Source: an uncultured Christensenella sp. (GTDB lineage Bacteria > Bacillota > Clostridia > Christensenellales > Borkfalkiaceae). From it: DNA of 64,000 nucleotides. The notes beneath the pieces are model-generated. The model was not told the DNA's origin. It ran no database searches and saw nothing but the letters and a program-made list of their open reading frames with translations. Every line of letters starts with the position of its first letter. Within the stretch, counting starts at the first letter, position 1. Of this stretch, positions 7,745 through 14,670 are shown piece by piece. Where the stretch lies: contig CAJTPJ010000001.1 of the NCBI GenBank assembly GCA_910578145.1, positions 164,148 to 228,147 of the forward strand. Reading direction: 5' to 3'. The position numbers and the translations under genes were made by a program.

Positions 7745-8731
7745 TTACTTCATTTTTAACTTTTTACTTTTTAAATTCAATTGTGTAAGCGGTGAAACCT
7801 TATCATAGCCTTTTGCAATTTCTGCATTAAAAATTTCACAATAATGCCGTGTCATATCAAGAGTACTATGCCCTAATAGCTTTTGAAGCGTGAATGCGTT
7901 TCCACCGCAATCAATTAAATATATTTTTGCAAAAGTGTGTCTAAACAAATGAATACTTGTCTTTTTTATTCCTCTGCTTTTGTTAAACCTTTTAACGCTA
8001 CAACGTAAAGCGTTTTCTGAAAGTTCGCCACCGTATTCATCACAAAATAAAAAATCTTCGGATTCTCCGCCTCTGATACTTAAATATTCTTCAATAATAG
8101 AAACCATTTCTGAACATAGCGGAATAACTAATGCTTTTTTATTTTTTGTATGTCGAGCGTGAATTATGTTATTTGGTAAGTCCAAATCTCGTATTTCAAT
8201 ACTTCTTATTGTTGAGGCACGGCAACCACAATTTACAAGTAGGTTAATTATTACCCAAGTCCGATATTCAGGGAAACGTACCTTTTTCAAATTAGGCTTT
8301 TTTAATAGTGCTTTTAATTCTTCATCGGTATAAGTTTCCTTAATAATATCTTCACCTTTGTATTTAGCAAGAGGGGGAACAGAATAGCCCTCTTGTTTAC
8401 ACCAATTTAAGAAAGCTCTCAATGTAATTGTGTAACTTCTTATTGTATTAGGTGATAAACCATACTCACGCATAGAAATTATCATATTTTCCATATCGTC
8501 TTTTGTGAGTTGATTAATGTCTTTTTTTGTATCAAAATGCTTTGCAGAAGCGTTAAAATGTGAAGTATAGGCAGTAATTGTCTTTTCAACTACGCCGTAA
8601 GACTTTCTGGTTCGCAAAAATCTTTGAAACACAGTTTCTACATTTTCTATCGAATTTAATGTGATTTTATTTGATTTTTGCTTAATTTCGTGTGTTTTTG
8701 GCTTAAATTCTCTTAAAGTAGTTGTTTTCAT
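7745..8731 (-). CDS. Tyrosine recombinase, tRNA-proximal (XerC/D-like size)
   Basis: A 328-residue recombinase with an N-terminal SAM-like core-binding domain (about 30-120) and a catalytic domain. Catalytic residues visible: Arg in CGCRASTIRS, Lys in TKNKKALVI, His/Arg in HLFRHTFAK, His in LLGHSTLD and the Tyr nucleophile in TRHYCEIF. It lies 115 bases from the intact tRNA-Pro and from the attachment repeat, the usual place for the integrase that recognises the tRNA target, so it is the better candidate for moving the island. It lacks the extra N-terminal arm-binding domain of the other recombinase and is more like XerC/D or the short integrases of small elements. Confidence 0.92.
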   Translation of the reverse strand: MKTTTLREFKPKTHEIKQKSNKITLNSIENVETVFQRFLRTRKSYGVVEKTITAYTSHFNASAKHFDTKKDINQLTKDDMENMIISMREYGLSPNTIRSYTITLRAFLNWCKQEGYSVPPLAKYKGEDIIKETYTDEELKALLKKPNLKKVRFPEYRTWVIINLLVNCGCRASTIRSIEIRDLDLPNNIIHARHTKNKKALVIPLCSEMVSIIEEYLSIRGGESEDFLFCDEYGGELSENALRCSVKRFNKSRGIKKTSIHLFRHTFAKIYLIDCGGNAFTLQKLLGHSTLDMTRHYCEIFNAEIAKGYDKVSPLTQLNLKSKKLKMK

Positions 8732-8803
8732 CCTAAATCTCCAAGACTTTCTGGTTGCCCAAGAAGTATTTTTTATTTAGGTCTTAAAAGATATTTAAAT
8801 GCA

Positions 8804-8842
8804 ATAAAAAATACGATAATCATATCGATTACCGTATTTTTT
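8804..8842 (-). terminator. Island-supplied terminator for tRNA-Pro
   Basis: On the minus strand, directly after the encoded CCA of tRNA-Pro, a 16-bp stem with one G-T pair (8806-8821 with 8827-8842) runs into a T tract. It lies inside the island end and replaces the chromosomal terminator now at 2579-2628. Confidence 0.75.
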
Positions 8843-8846
8843 AATA

Positions 8847-8923
8847 TGGTTGAGGTGACGGGACTTGAACCCACGACCTTCTGGTCCCTAACCAGACGCG
8901 CTACCAAACTGCGCTACACCTCA
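8847..8923 (-). tRNA. tRNA-Pro, anticodon AGG
   Basis: A 77-nt cloverleaf including encoded CCA: acceptor TGAGGTG pairs with CACCTCA, anticodon stem TCTGG/CCAGA around the loop TTAGGGA, and a T-arm with TTCAAGT-type loop. The anticodon is complementary to 8887-8889. G36-G37 is normal for tRNA-Pro; A34 is less usual in bacteria and implies deamination to inosine or restricted CCU reading. Its 3' 47 bases form one attachment site of the island. Confidence 0.93.
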
Positions 8924-9098
8924 GTATACCAATAAATTTAAAATCGCAGCCTTCGACTTAACCGAAACCGCATACAATAGCATTACACCTCGGTAAGTTG
9001 TCAACCATATAATATTATACTTAAATAAATGAAAAAAGCAAATTGTTTTAAGCGGTTTTGAAAAAAATTTTTTAAAAGGTATTGCCGTATTAATTATT

Positions 9099-9133
9099 TT
9101 ACAACGTTATAAAACATATGCTATACTGTTGCT
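9099..9133 (+). promoter_or_regulatory. mntP promoter placed for a leaderless transcript
   Basis: TTACAA (9099-9104), a 17-base spacer and TATACT (9122-9127), then only six bases (GTTGCT) before the ATG at 9134. No Shine-Dalgarno motif fits in between. Confidence 0.55.
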
Positions 9134-9751
9134 ATGACTTTTGGGATAATTTTGCAGATATTGCTATCGGGCGCGTCGCTTTCTATGGACGCTTTCGCCG
9201 TTTCAATATGCGACGGAATGGTTTATCGTGATTTAAACAAGCCTAAAACCGCCGCAATACCCGTAACGTTTGGTCTGTTTCAGGCGCTTATGCCCATAAT
9301 AGGCTTTTACGTAGGAATGGCGTTTATGCAGTACATAGAAGCGTTTGACCATTGGTTGGCGTTTGCCATTCTTTTAATAATAGGCGGCAAAATGATTTTT
9401 GACGGCGCGCGCGAAATGCGTTCGCCAGAGGAAGAACTTAAACCAAAGCAGTTTTCGTTTGCCGAAGTGTTGGTGCAAGGGGTTGCAACCAGCATAGACG
9501 CGCTTGCCGTGGGTTTCAGCCTCAACACTATGTTAAGCGGCGTTGGTAACGTTCAATTATGGGCGTGGATAAGCGTGGCTATAATAGGTGTGATAACGTT
9601 TACTATTTCGCTTTTCGGCGTAACGATAGGCGTAAGAGTGGGCAAACTTTTCAGAAAGAAAGCAAGCATTGCGGAAATAATAGGCGGAGCGGTACTAATT
9701 TTGATAGCCGTGAAAATAGTTCTGCAATTCTATGGAATAATTAGTTTCTAA
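9134..9751 (+). CDS. mntP: Manganese efflux pump MntP
   Basis: A 205-residue membrane protein of the MntP/YebN family (usual length about 190), which exports Mn(II) and limits manganese toxicity. Two related halves are visible, each with a conserved Ser-x-Asp-Ala motif: GASLSMDAFAV near residue 14 and ATSIDALAVGF near residue 120, the acidic residues being part of the cation path. Six hydrophobic segments are expected. It stands alone between tRNA-Pro and a hydrolase gene. The -10 box ends six bases before the ATG and no ribosome site is seen, suggesting leaderless expression. No yybP-ykoY manganese riboswitch, common upstream of such genes, is recognisable in the short upstream region. Confidence 0.92.
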   Translation: MTFGIILQILLSGASLSMDAFAVSICDGMVYRDLNKPKTAAIPVTFGLFQALMPIIGFYVGMAFMQYIEAFDHWLAFAILLIIGGKMIFDGAREMRSPEEELKPKQFSFAEVLVQGVATSIDALAVGFSLNTMLSGVGNVQLWAWISVAIIGVITFTISLFGVTIGVRVGKLFRKKASIAEIIGGAVLILIAVKIVLQFYGIISF

Positions 9752-9829
9752 ACTAAACGTTTAAAACGCCCCGCGTTTATCGCAGTTTCCATAGGGAGTA
9801 TTCGGTAAGCCGCAGGTTGTAGAGATTAA

Positions 9830-9856
9830 AGCGTGGCGTGGAGCCACGCTTTTTTG
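9830..9856 (+). terminator. Terminator downstream of mntP
   Basis: The stem AGCGTGGC/GCCACGCT (9830-9837 with 9843-9850) with a 5-base loop precedes six T. The 78 bases between the mntP stop and this stem contain a small hairpin (9764-9778) and a purine-rich segment that no gene explains. Confidence 0.85.
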
Positions 9857-9941
9857 ATATTTATATTGCGTGGACAAACGAGGCTACTTGTAGCCTAGTG
9901 AGATATAGATATGTTTTATATTTCCCGCAAAATTCAATCGG

Positions 9942-9970
9942 TTGAGTTCTTCCATTTTTCGTGATATAAT
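9942..9970 (+). promoter_or_regulatory. Promoter of the AT-rich hydrolase gene
   Basis: TTGAGT (9942-9947), a 17-base spacer and a perfect TATAAT (9965-9970), about 35 bases before the ATG at 10005. Confidence 0.65.
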
Positions 9971-10004
9971 GATTGTACGATAAACAGTAATTTATAGGTG
10001 TAAG

Positions 10005-10745
10005 ATGGAATATAAAGAATATGGTTCAAAGAATAAAGATATTATAATTTTATTGCATGGTGGTGGTCTTTCTTGGTGGAATTATATAGATGAAATAGGA
10101 TTGCTTGAAGATGAATTTCACATAGTCATTCCTATACTAGATGGACATTCGAATAGCGATACAAATTTTACTTCTATTGAAAGTAATGCTTTAGAAATAA
10201 TAAATTTTATAAATGATAATTATAATGGGAAAGTAAAACTAATTGGAGGGCTATCATTAGGAGGACAAATATTGTTAGAAATACTATCTAAAAATCCTAA
10301 TATATGTGAATATGCTATTGTTGAAAGTGCTTTGACAATTCCTATGAAATTTACTTATAAAATGATAGCGCCAACATTTAATTTATTATATTGTTTAATA
10401 AGTAAAAAATGGTTTTCAAAACTACAGTTTAAAAGTTTAAAACTTAAAAACAGTTTGTTTGATATGTATTATGAAGATACTTGTAAAATTACAAAAGATA
10501 ATTTAATTGCTTTTATGAAGTCAAATTCTAGTTATGAAGTCAAAGATACTTTATCACATACTAGAGCAAAAGTTCTTGTATTAGTTGGAAGTAAAGAAAG
10601 ACCTATTATGAAAAAATCGGCAACTAAAATTGCTGATTTAATACCAAATAGTGAACTTGATGTATTACAAGGGTATTATCATGGGGATATTAGCATAAAT
10701 CATGCAGATGATTATGTTGAGAGGGTAAAAAGATTAGTTCGTTAA
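10005..10745 (+). CDS. Alpha/beta hydrolase, AT-rich, probably acquired
   Basis: A 246-residue soluble alpha/beta-hydrolase. Visible: oxyanion HGGG (ILLHGGGLSW, residues 15-25), nucleophile elbow GGLSLGG (Ser near residue 83), and a C-terminal His in YYHGDIS. The acid residue is uncertain; GSKERP near residue 195 sits where it is expected. This matches the esterase/lipase and acyl-hydrolase group; the substrate is unknown. The codons are far richer in A and T than those of neighbouring mntP and murG, so recent transfer is likely. It has its own promoter and terminator and is a stand-alone unit. Only a weak GGTG-type ribosome site is present. Confidence 0.85.
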   Translation: MEYKEYGSKNKDIIILLHGGGLSWWNYIDEIGLLEDEFHIVIPILDGHSNSDTNFTSIESNALEIINFINDNYNGKVKLIGGLSLGGQILLEILSKNPNICEYAIVESALTIPMKFTYKMIAPTFNLLYCLISKKWFSKLQFKSLKLKNSLFDMYYEDTCKITKDNLIAFMKSNSSYEVKDTLSHTRAKVLVLVGSKERPIMKKSATKIADLIPNSELDVLQGYYHGDISINHADDYVERVKRLVR

Positions 10746-10777
10746 ATTTCAATTTATCTTTCTAATAAAGTTTAGCT

Positions 10778-10813
10778 AAAAGCACTCGAATAAAATGTTC
10801 GAGTGCTTTTTTC
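10778..10813 (+). terminator. Terminator of the AT-rich hydrolase
   Basis: A 13-bp stem (10778-10790 with 10798-10810) with a 7-base loop and a T run, 33 bases after the stop. Confidence 0.88.
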
Positions 10814-10894
10814 ATAATCTGAAAGCGTATCAATAAAATATTTGGGGGGGGGTCAATTCCCTATGAGAAATGCGCATTTGCGCGGGGCGTTTGG

Positions 10895-11935
10895 TTATCT
10901 GTTTACCGTATTATAAATTTCCCTTAAAATTTTATTGTTTCCGCTTTTTATCGAACTTTTTTCAAGCGCCCTTTTCAGGTTGCCGTCGTTAAAAACCTTA
11001 TAAATTTCCTCGGTAAGCCTCTTTGCCGAAAGCTCGGTTTCTCTTAAAACCCTGCACAGCTTCATACTAAGAAAATATTCGGCGTTTTTAATTTGGTCGC
11101 CGCGGCTGCGCTTGTTTTCAAGCGGGATAAATAGCGTGGGAATTTTAAGTGCTATAAGCTCGTTTGCGGTATTAGAGCCGCACCTTGAAACAGCGGCGTC
11201 CGCACAGGCGTAAGCCAGCCCCATATCGCTTTCAAACTCAACCTGCTTATACCCGTAAATATCCGCGTTTACCCCGTTTCCCTTGCCGCAAATATGCAAA
11301 ATATTAAAATCCCTGCAAACTTTGGGCGCAATTTCCCTTATAAACGCGTTAATTTTTTTAGAGCCGCTTCCGCCGCCCAACACGACGAGAGTGGGGCGCA
11401 TATCCAGCCCGAAGTGCTTGCGCGCCTCTAATTTATTTCTGCCAAACAAATTTTTTCGCATAGGCGACCCCGTGCAGATGCCGCGCCCGAACGTTGCCGC
11501 CGTCTGCGGAAAGGTAGTAAGCACCTTGTTGCAACGCCTCGCAATAAACTTGTTTGCAAGCCCTGCGCTAACGTCCGATTCGTGCGTGATAACGGGAATA
11601 TGCCGTTTTTTAGCGGCGAGAGCGGGAGGAACGCACGCGTAACCGCCTTTACAGAAAACGAGGTCGGGTTTAACTTCGTCAAGAATTTTACCTGCGTTTT
11701 TAATGCTTTTAAATAGCTTAAACGGCAAAGTAAGGTTGCAAAGTATTTTACCCCTTACAAATTTTGCCGCTTCGCACTCGTAAAAAGTTACGCCGTTTTT
11801 CTCGCAAATACCCTTTTCAATGCCGTTTGTGCCTATATAAGAGTATTCAAAAACGCCGTCAAGGCATTCAATGACGGCGATATTCGGTATTACGTGTCCA
11901 GCACTGCCTCCGCCGCAAAACATAATCCTCTTCAT
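10895..11935 (-). CDS. murG: MurG-type UDP-GlcNAc:lipid I GlcNAc transferase
   Basis: A 346-residue GT-B glycosyltransferase that converts lipid I to lipid II at the inner face of the membrane in peptidoglycan synthesis. The N-terminal glycine-rich loop CGGGSAGHVIPN is the MurG signature for lipid I binding, HESDVSAGLANK matches the conserved HE-motif, and LGGGSGSKKIN begins the UDP-GlcNAc-binding half; SRCGSNTANELI carries the donor-binding motif. Length is normal (about 355). It is not in a dcw cluster here; it lies alone between a hydrolase and a TetR gene, so it could be a second copy or a lineage with a dispersed cluster. A TATATT box ends six bases before the ATG, without a ribosome site. 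Confidence 0.85.
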   Translation of the reverse strand: MKRIMFCGGGSAGHVIPNIAVIECLDGVFEYSYIGTNGIEKGICEKNGVTFYECEAAKFVRGKILCNLTLPFKLFKSIKNAGKILDEVKPDLVFCKGGYACVPPALAAKKRHIPVITHESDVSAGLANKFIARRCNKVLTTFPQTAATFGRGICTGSPMRKNLFGRNKLEARKHFGLDMRPTLVVLGGGSGSKKINAFIREIAPKVCRDFNILHICGKGNGVNADIYGYKQVEFESDMGLAYACADAAVSRCGSNTANELIALKIPTLFIPLENKRSRGDQIKNAEYFLSMKLCRVLRETELSAKRLTEEIYKVFNDGNLKRALEKSSIKSGNNKILREIYNTVNR

Positions 11936-11997
11936 AGCAATAATATATTTCTTATCGCATAAAATTATGTAAGCGAAGCTGCTTAAATTTACGTAAT

Positions 11998-12573
11998 TTA
12001 GTTTTCTGCGGTTATGCGGGAAATTATGTTTTCGGTATAAACGCTAACTTCCTTAATAAGTTCGCCAAGAGAAACGGGAGACTTATCCTCGTTTTTAACC
12101 CAGCGCACGTAAGTTTCTATAATCCCTGCGGCAGCAAAAGTAAGGGGATAAGTTAATTTTTCGGTATTAAGCGTGGGAAACTCCTCGGCAAGCGCTTCGG
12201 CAGTTCTTTCCACAAGCACAAGTTTAAGGCGGTTTGTCACGCTTACCGCGTCGGTTGAGTAAATAAGATACCGCTTTGCCAAACGGTTATTTTCCAACGC
12301 GTCGGATAGCTGGGTAAACATTCTGCAAATTGAGCCGTAAATATCCGTAATATCAAATTTTTCAATACATACTGAAATTCTTTCGGCAAACTCTCTTTCA
12401 ATATCCACGATAACGGCGGAAACGTCGCTGTAATGTAGGTAGAAGGTAGAGCGGTTTACTTTGGCTTTATTAGTTATTTCCGAAACCGTAATTTTATCCA
12501 AATTACTTTCAAGCATAAGCTGCATAAAAGCCGTTTTAATGTTTTCTTTCGTGCGTATAACTCTTTTATCCAT
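11998..12573 (-). CDS. TetR-family transcriptional regulator
   Basis: A 191-residue regulator. The start MDKRVIRTK at 12573 is chosen because the helix-turn-helix begins at once (residues 10-55: TKENIKTAFMQLM, VSEITNKAKVNRSTFYLHY) and the promoter overlaps any longer version; the in-frame extension to 12966 is antisense to a real gene. The C-terminal ligand domain (60-190) is typical in length, similar to TetR-like regulators of the TetR_C_8 type in Firmicutes. A -10 TATAAT (12580-12585) ends six bases before the ATG and no ribosome site exists, so the transcript is probably leaderless. It faces away from the membrane protein gene at 12688, with a shared operator between them. Confidence 0.85.
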   Translation of the reverse strand: MDKRVIRTKENIKTAFMQLMLESNLDKITVSEITNKAKVNRSTFYLHYSDVSAVIVDIEREFAERISVCIEKFDITDIYGSICRMFTQLSDALENNRLAKRYLIYSTDAVSVTNRLKLVLVERTAEALAEEFPTLNTEKLTYPLTFAAAGIIETYVRWVKNEDKSPVSLGELIKEVSVYTENIISRITAEN

Positions 12574-12579
12574 ACTAAT

Positions 12580-12608
12580 ATTATACAGTGTTATTTGCAT
12601 TTGCGCAA
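12580..12608 (-). promoter_or_regulatory. tetR promoter (leaderless arrangement)
   Basis: On the minus strand TTGCGC (12603-12608), 17-base spacer and TATAAT (12580-12585). The -35 box lies within the palindromic operator at 12590-12613. Confidence 0.6.
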
Positions 12609-12613
12609 ATAAC
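12590..12613. promoter_or_regulatory. TetR operator candidate
   Basis: GTTATTTG (12590-12597) and its exact complement CAAATAAC (12606-12613) with an 8-base spacer. It covers the -35 of the tetR promoter and abuts the -35 of the divergent promoter (12614), so one bound dimer could control both directions. Confidence 0.6.
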
Positions 12614-12642
12614 TTGACATACTTTTCAACACATTGTACAAT
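12614..12642 (+). promoter_or_regulatory. Promoter of the small membrane protein gene
   Basis: Consensus TTGACA (12614-12619), 17-base spacer, TACAAT (12637-12642), touching the TetR operator. Confidence 0.7.
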
Positions 12643-12687
12643 ATAATTGTAATTTCTGTTTAAAATCAGCGGCGGGAGGTAAGCCGT

Positions 12688-13020
12688 ATGCCATTTAAAT
12701 ATATAATTGTAATAGTCGGCGCGTCTTTGTTCTTTCTGCTTTTCACGCTTTATATAATCCTTTCCGTACGCGGTAAAAAGCGCGAAGCGCTTCGCAAAGA
12801 GGAAATGGAAAAAATGTATTGCGACAAAAACTTGACTACTATGGAATACGATTGCGCCGTATACGACGAGGAAACGGAAAAACTTATCCGCGACAAACAG
12901 GCGGAAGGCGGGCAGTTGACTATAGACGAAGTAATGGCTTCGTCTTCCGACGACAACGTGTTTCAAACTGTGGAAAAAGAGGGGCTTGAAGAAATTACGG
13001 GCAATTATAAACCGGAATAA
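12688..13020 (+). CDS. Small single-pass membrane protein, unknown function
   Basis: A 110-residue protein with one N-terminal membrane helix (residues 5-27, YIIVIVGASLFFLLFTLY) then a basic patch RGKKREALRKEE and an acidic cytoplasmic tail. A GGGAGG ribosome site lies 9 bases before the ATG. No known domain is recognised. It is divergent from a TetR gene and shares the operator at 12590-12613, so its expression is probably controlled by that regulator, but the ligand is unknown. Confidence 0.75.
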   Translation: MPFKYIIVIVGASLFFLLFTLYIILSVRGKKREALRKEEMEKMYCDKNLTTMEYDCAVYDEETEKLIRDKQAEGGQLTIDEVMASSSDDNVFQTVEKEGLEEITGNYKPE

Positions 13021-13026
13021 TTTAAA

Positions 13027-13060
13027 CCGCGCGGACGAAATCGTCCGCGCGGAAATTTTT
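13027..13060. terminator. Bidirectional terminator between convergent genes
   Basis: A 12-bp GC-rich stem (13027-13038 with 13041-13052) with a very short loop, followed by T7; the other side is A-rich enough to serve the minus-strand lipoprotein gene as well. Confidence 0.8.
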
Positions 13061-13471
13061 TTATTTCATTTTAAACTTCATAAACAAGGTTACGTGAATA
13101 AAATTTCGGGTAAGGGTAAACTCGCCGTTTTCTATTTTCGTCTTTTCCTTGAAATTAATCCCCATAACGCCTATTTCTCCTTGAAATTCACGCGTTTCAG
13201 GGTTGACCGTATATTCGCCTTTAAACGATTTTTTATCGCCGCCGTTCGGCTTAAAGCTAATTTCAAACTCTTTCGCGTTCAGCAAAGTTATATTTATATA
13301 TTCGTACTTTTCGAGTAAATCTTGTTGTCCCAGCCTTGCTTCAACGCACTCGTAGGTAGCTATATACGGTTTCGTAAGGGTTTTAAGCGAACCGCCCGTC
13401 GCCATATCGCAAGCGGGCAAAACCAGCAAAAACGCAAACAATAACGCAAAAACAAAAAATTTTCTTTTCAT
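13061..13471 (-). CDS. Small lipoprotein, unknown function
   Basis: A 136-residue protein with a type II signal peptide: basic MKRK, hydrophobic core and lipobox LPAC, giving a lipid-modified Cys at residue 21. The mature part is mainly beta-stranded (alternating polar and hydrophobic residues, ending FTLTRNFIHVTLFMKFKMK in part), like small lipocalin- or META-type lipoproteins, but no family is recognised. It lies downstream of fba on the same strand, separated by a terminator. Confidence 0.75.
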   Translation of the reverse strand: MKRKFFVFALLFAFLLVLPACDMATGGSLKTLTKPYIATYECVEARLGQQDLLEKYEYINITLLNAKEFEISFKPNGGDKKSFKGEYTVNPETREFQGEIGVMGINFKEKTKIENGEFTLTRNFIHVTLFMKFKMK

Positions 13472-13501
13472 AATATTTATTATTTGCAGTTTACAAAAAA
13501 A

Positions 13502-13530
13502 TAACCCCCTCGGTAAGAGGGGGGTTTTTT
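13502..13530 (-). terminator. Terminator of fba
   Basis: A stem of C-rich and G-rich arms (about 13505-13511 with 13516-13524), flanked by T on the minus-strand exit side, lies just after the fba stop codon. Confidence 0.75.
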
Positions 13531-13536
13531 AGGTTT

Positions 13537-14403
13537 TTACGCCTTGTTTATGCTTCCGAAAATTTCCATTTTTTCTTTTACTGTTTCTTTTATTGCCTGG
13601 CAACCGGGCGCAAGCAACTTGCGGGGGTCAAAGCCCTTGCCTTGCAAATCCTTGCCTTCTTCGATATACTTTCTCGTAGCTTCCTGGAAAGCGAGCTGGC
13701 ACTCGGTATTAACGTTTATTTTAGCAACGCCAAGCGAAATAGCCTTTTTAATCATCTCGGTGGGAATACCCGTGCCACCGTGAAGAACGAGGGGCATTTT
13801 GCCAACCTTGTTTTTAACCGCTTCAAGCGTTTCAAAGCTAAGCCCCGCCCAATCCGCCGGATATTTGCCGTGAATGTTGCCAATGCCCGCAGCAAGCATA
13901 GTAACGCCAAGGTCTGCAATCTTTTTGCATTCGTCGGGGTTAGCGCACTCGCCCTTGCCCACAACGCCGTCTTCTTCACCGCCGATAGCGCCAACTTCGG
14001 CTTCAAGGCTTATGCCTTTTTCGTTGCAAACTGCAACGAGTTCTTTGGTTTTAGCCACGTTTTCTTCAATGGGGAAGTGCGAACCGTCAAACATAATGGA
14101 GGAGAAGCCCGCTTCAATGCATTTATAGCAACCCTCGTAAGTGCCGTGGTCAAGGTGCAAAGCTACGGGAACGGTAATTTTAAGCTCGTCAATCATAGCC
14201 GAAACCATATTGGCAACCGTTTTAAAGCCCGTCATATATTTGCCCGCGCCCTCGGAAACGCCGAGAATAACGGGGGAGTTAAGCTCCTGTGCCGTCTGTA
14301 AAATGGATTTTGTCCATTCAAGATTGTTGATGTTAAACTGTCCGACGGCGTATTTGCCGTCCCTTGCTTTTTCAAGCATTTCCTTAGCGGAAACCAATGC
14401 CAT
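13537..14403 (-). CDS. fba: Class II fructose-bisphosphate aldolase
   Basis: A 288-residue zinc aldolase that splits fructose-1,6-bisphosphate into dihydroxyacetone phosphate and glyceraldehyde-3-phosphate in glycolysis. Visible: LHLDHG with the catalytic Asp and zinc His near residue 83-86, GNIHGKY and VLHGGTG with the other zinc His residues, GSHFPIEEN and the phosphate-binding NVNTECQ. Length matches the family (about 285). Ribosome site CGGAGG lies 8 bases before the ATG. It is divergent from gap, the next glycolytic step, across a 270-bp promoter region. Confidence 0.95.
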   Translation of the reverse strand: MALVSAKEMLEKARDGKYAVGQFNINNLEWTKSILQTAQELNSPVILGVSEGAGKYMTGFKTVANMVSAMIDELKITVPVALHLDHGTYEGCYKCIEAGFSSIMFDGSHFPIEENVAKTKELVAVCNEKGISLEAEVGAIGGEEDGVVGKGECANPDECKKIADLGVTMLAAGIGNIHGKYPADWAGLSFETLEAVKNKVGKMPLVLHGGTGIPTEMIKKAISLGVAKINVNTECQLAFQEATRKYIEEGKDLQGKGFDPRKLLAPGCQAIKETVKEKMEIFGSINKA

Positions 14404-14438
14404 AAAAATCCTCCGGATAAAAATTATTTCCGTATATC

Positions 14439-14467
14439 ATTATAAAGTATACGACAATAAATTACAA
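14439..14467 (-). promoter_or_regulatory. fba promoter
   Basis: Minus strand TTGTAA (14462-14467), 17-base spacer, perfect TATAAT (14439-14444), followed by a 35-base leader with a strong ribosome site. Confidence 0.65.
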
Positions 14468-14588
14468 GTAGTTTGCAAATTTTTTTGAAAAAATTGGTAA
14501 ATAGTATTGCTATTGCCCGCAAATTGGTTTATAATAATATAGGTGAATCTGGCGCTGTAAATAGCGGCGTAAATTTAAATCGTTTTTG

Positions 14589-14617
14589 TTGACTAAGCCG
14601 TTTTAATCTGTTATAAT
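14589..14617 (+). promoter_or_regulatory. gap promoter
   Basis: TTGACT (14589-14594), 17-base spacer, perfect TATAAT (14612-14617), 53 bases before the start codon. Confidence 0.7.
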
Positions 14618-14670
14618 GGCTTTGTTTGATAATTAATTATCGATATTAAAATTCGGAGGAATTTAATTTT

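Larger units (their letters stand above)
2632..8893. mobile_element. 6.2-kb integrative island in tRNA-Pro
   Basis: The element is bounded by two identical 47-bp copies of the tRNA-Pro 3' end and is visibly richer in A and T than the flanking genes. The recombinase at 7745-8731 lies beside the intact tRNA, as usual for tRNA-targeting elements, and a second recombinase follows. Cargo: a winged-helix-like protein, a structured RNA, a membrane Sel1-repeat protein and two tiny peptides. No capsid, terminase, relaxase or conjugation gene is recognisable, so it is either a minimal integrative or satellite-like element mobilised by another element, or a decayed remnant. Confidence 0.9.

Noticed and set aside
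9752..9829. yybP-ykoY manganese riboswitch
   Set aside because: It lies downstream rather than upstream of mntP and only short pieces recall the consensus; kept as a weak observation, not a feature.
11283..11682. Additional genes opposite murG
   Set aside because: Frames antisense to the clear glycosyltransferase coding sequence with no ribosome sites or domains.
12574..12966. Longer form of the TetR protein (322 residues)
   Set aside because: The extra part is antisense to the small membrane protein gene and spans the operator and both promoters; it has no domain and no ribosome site.
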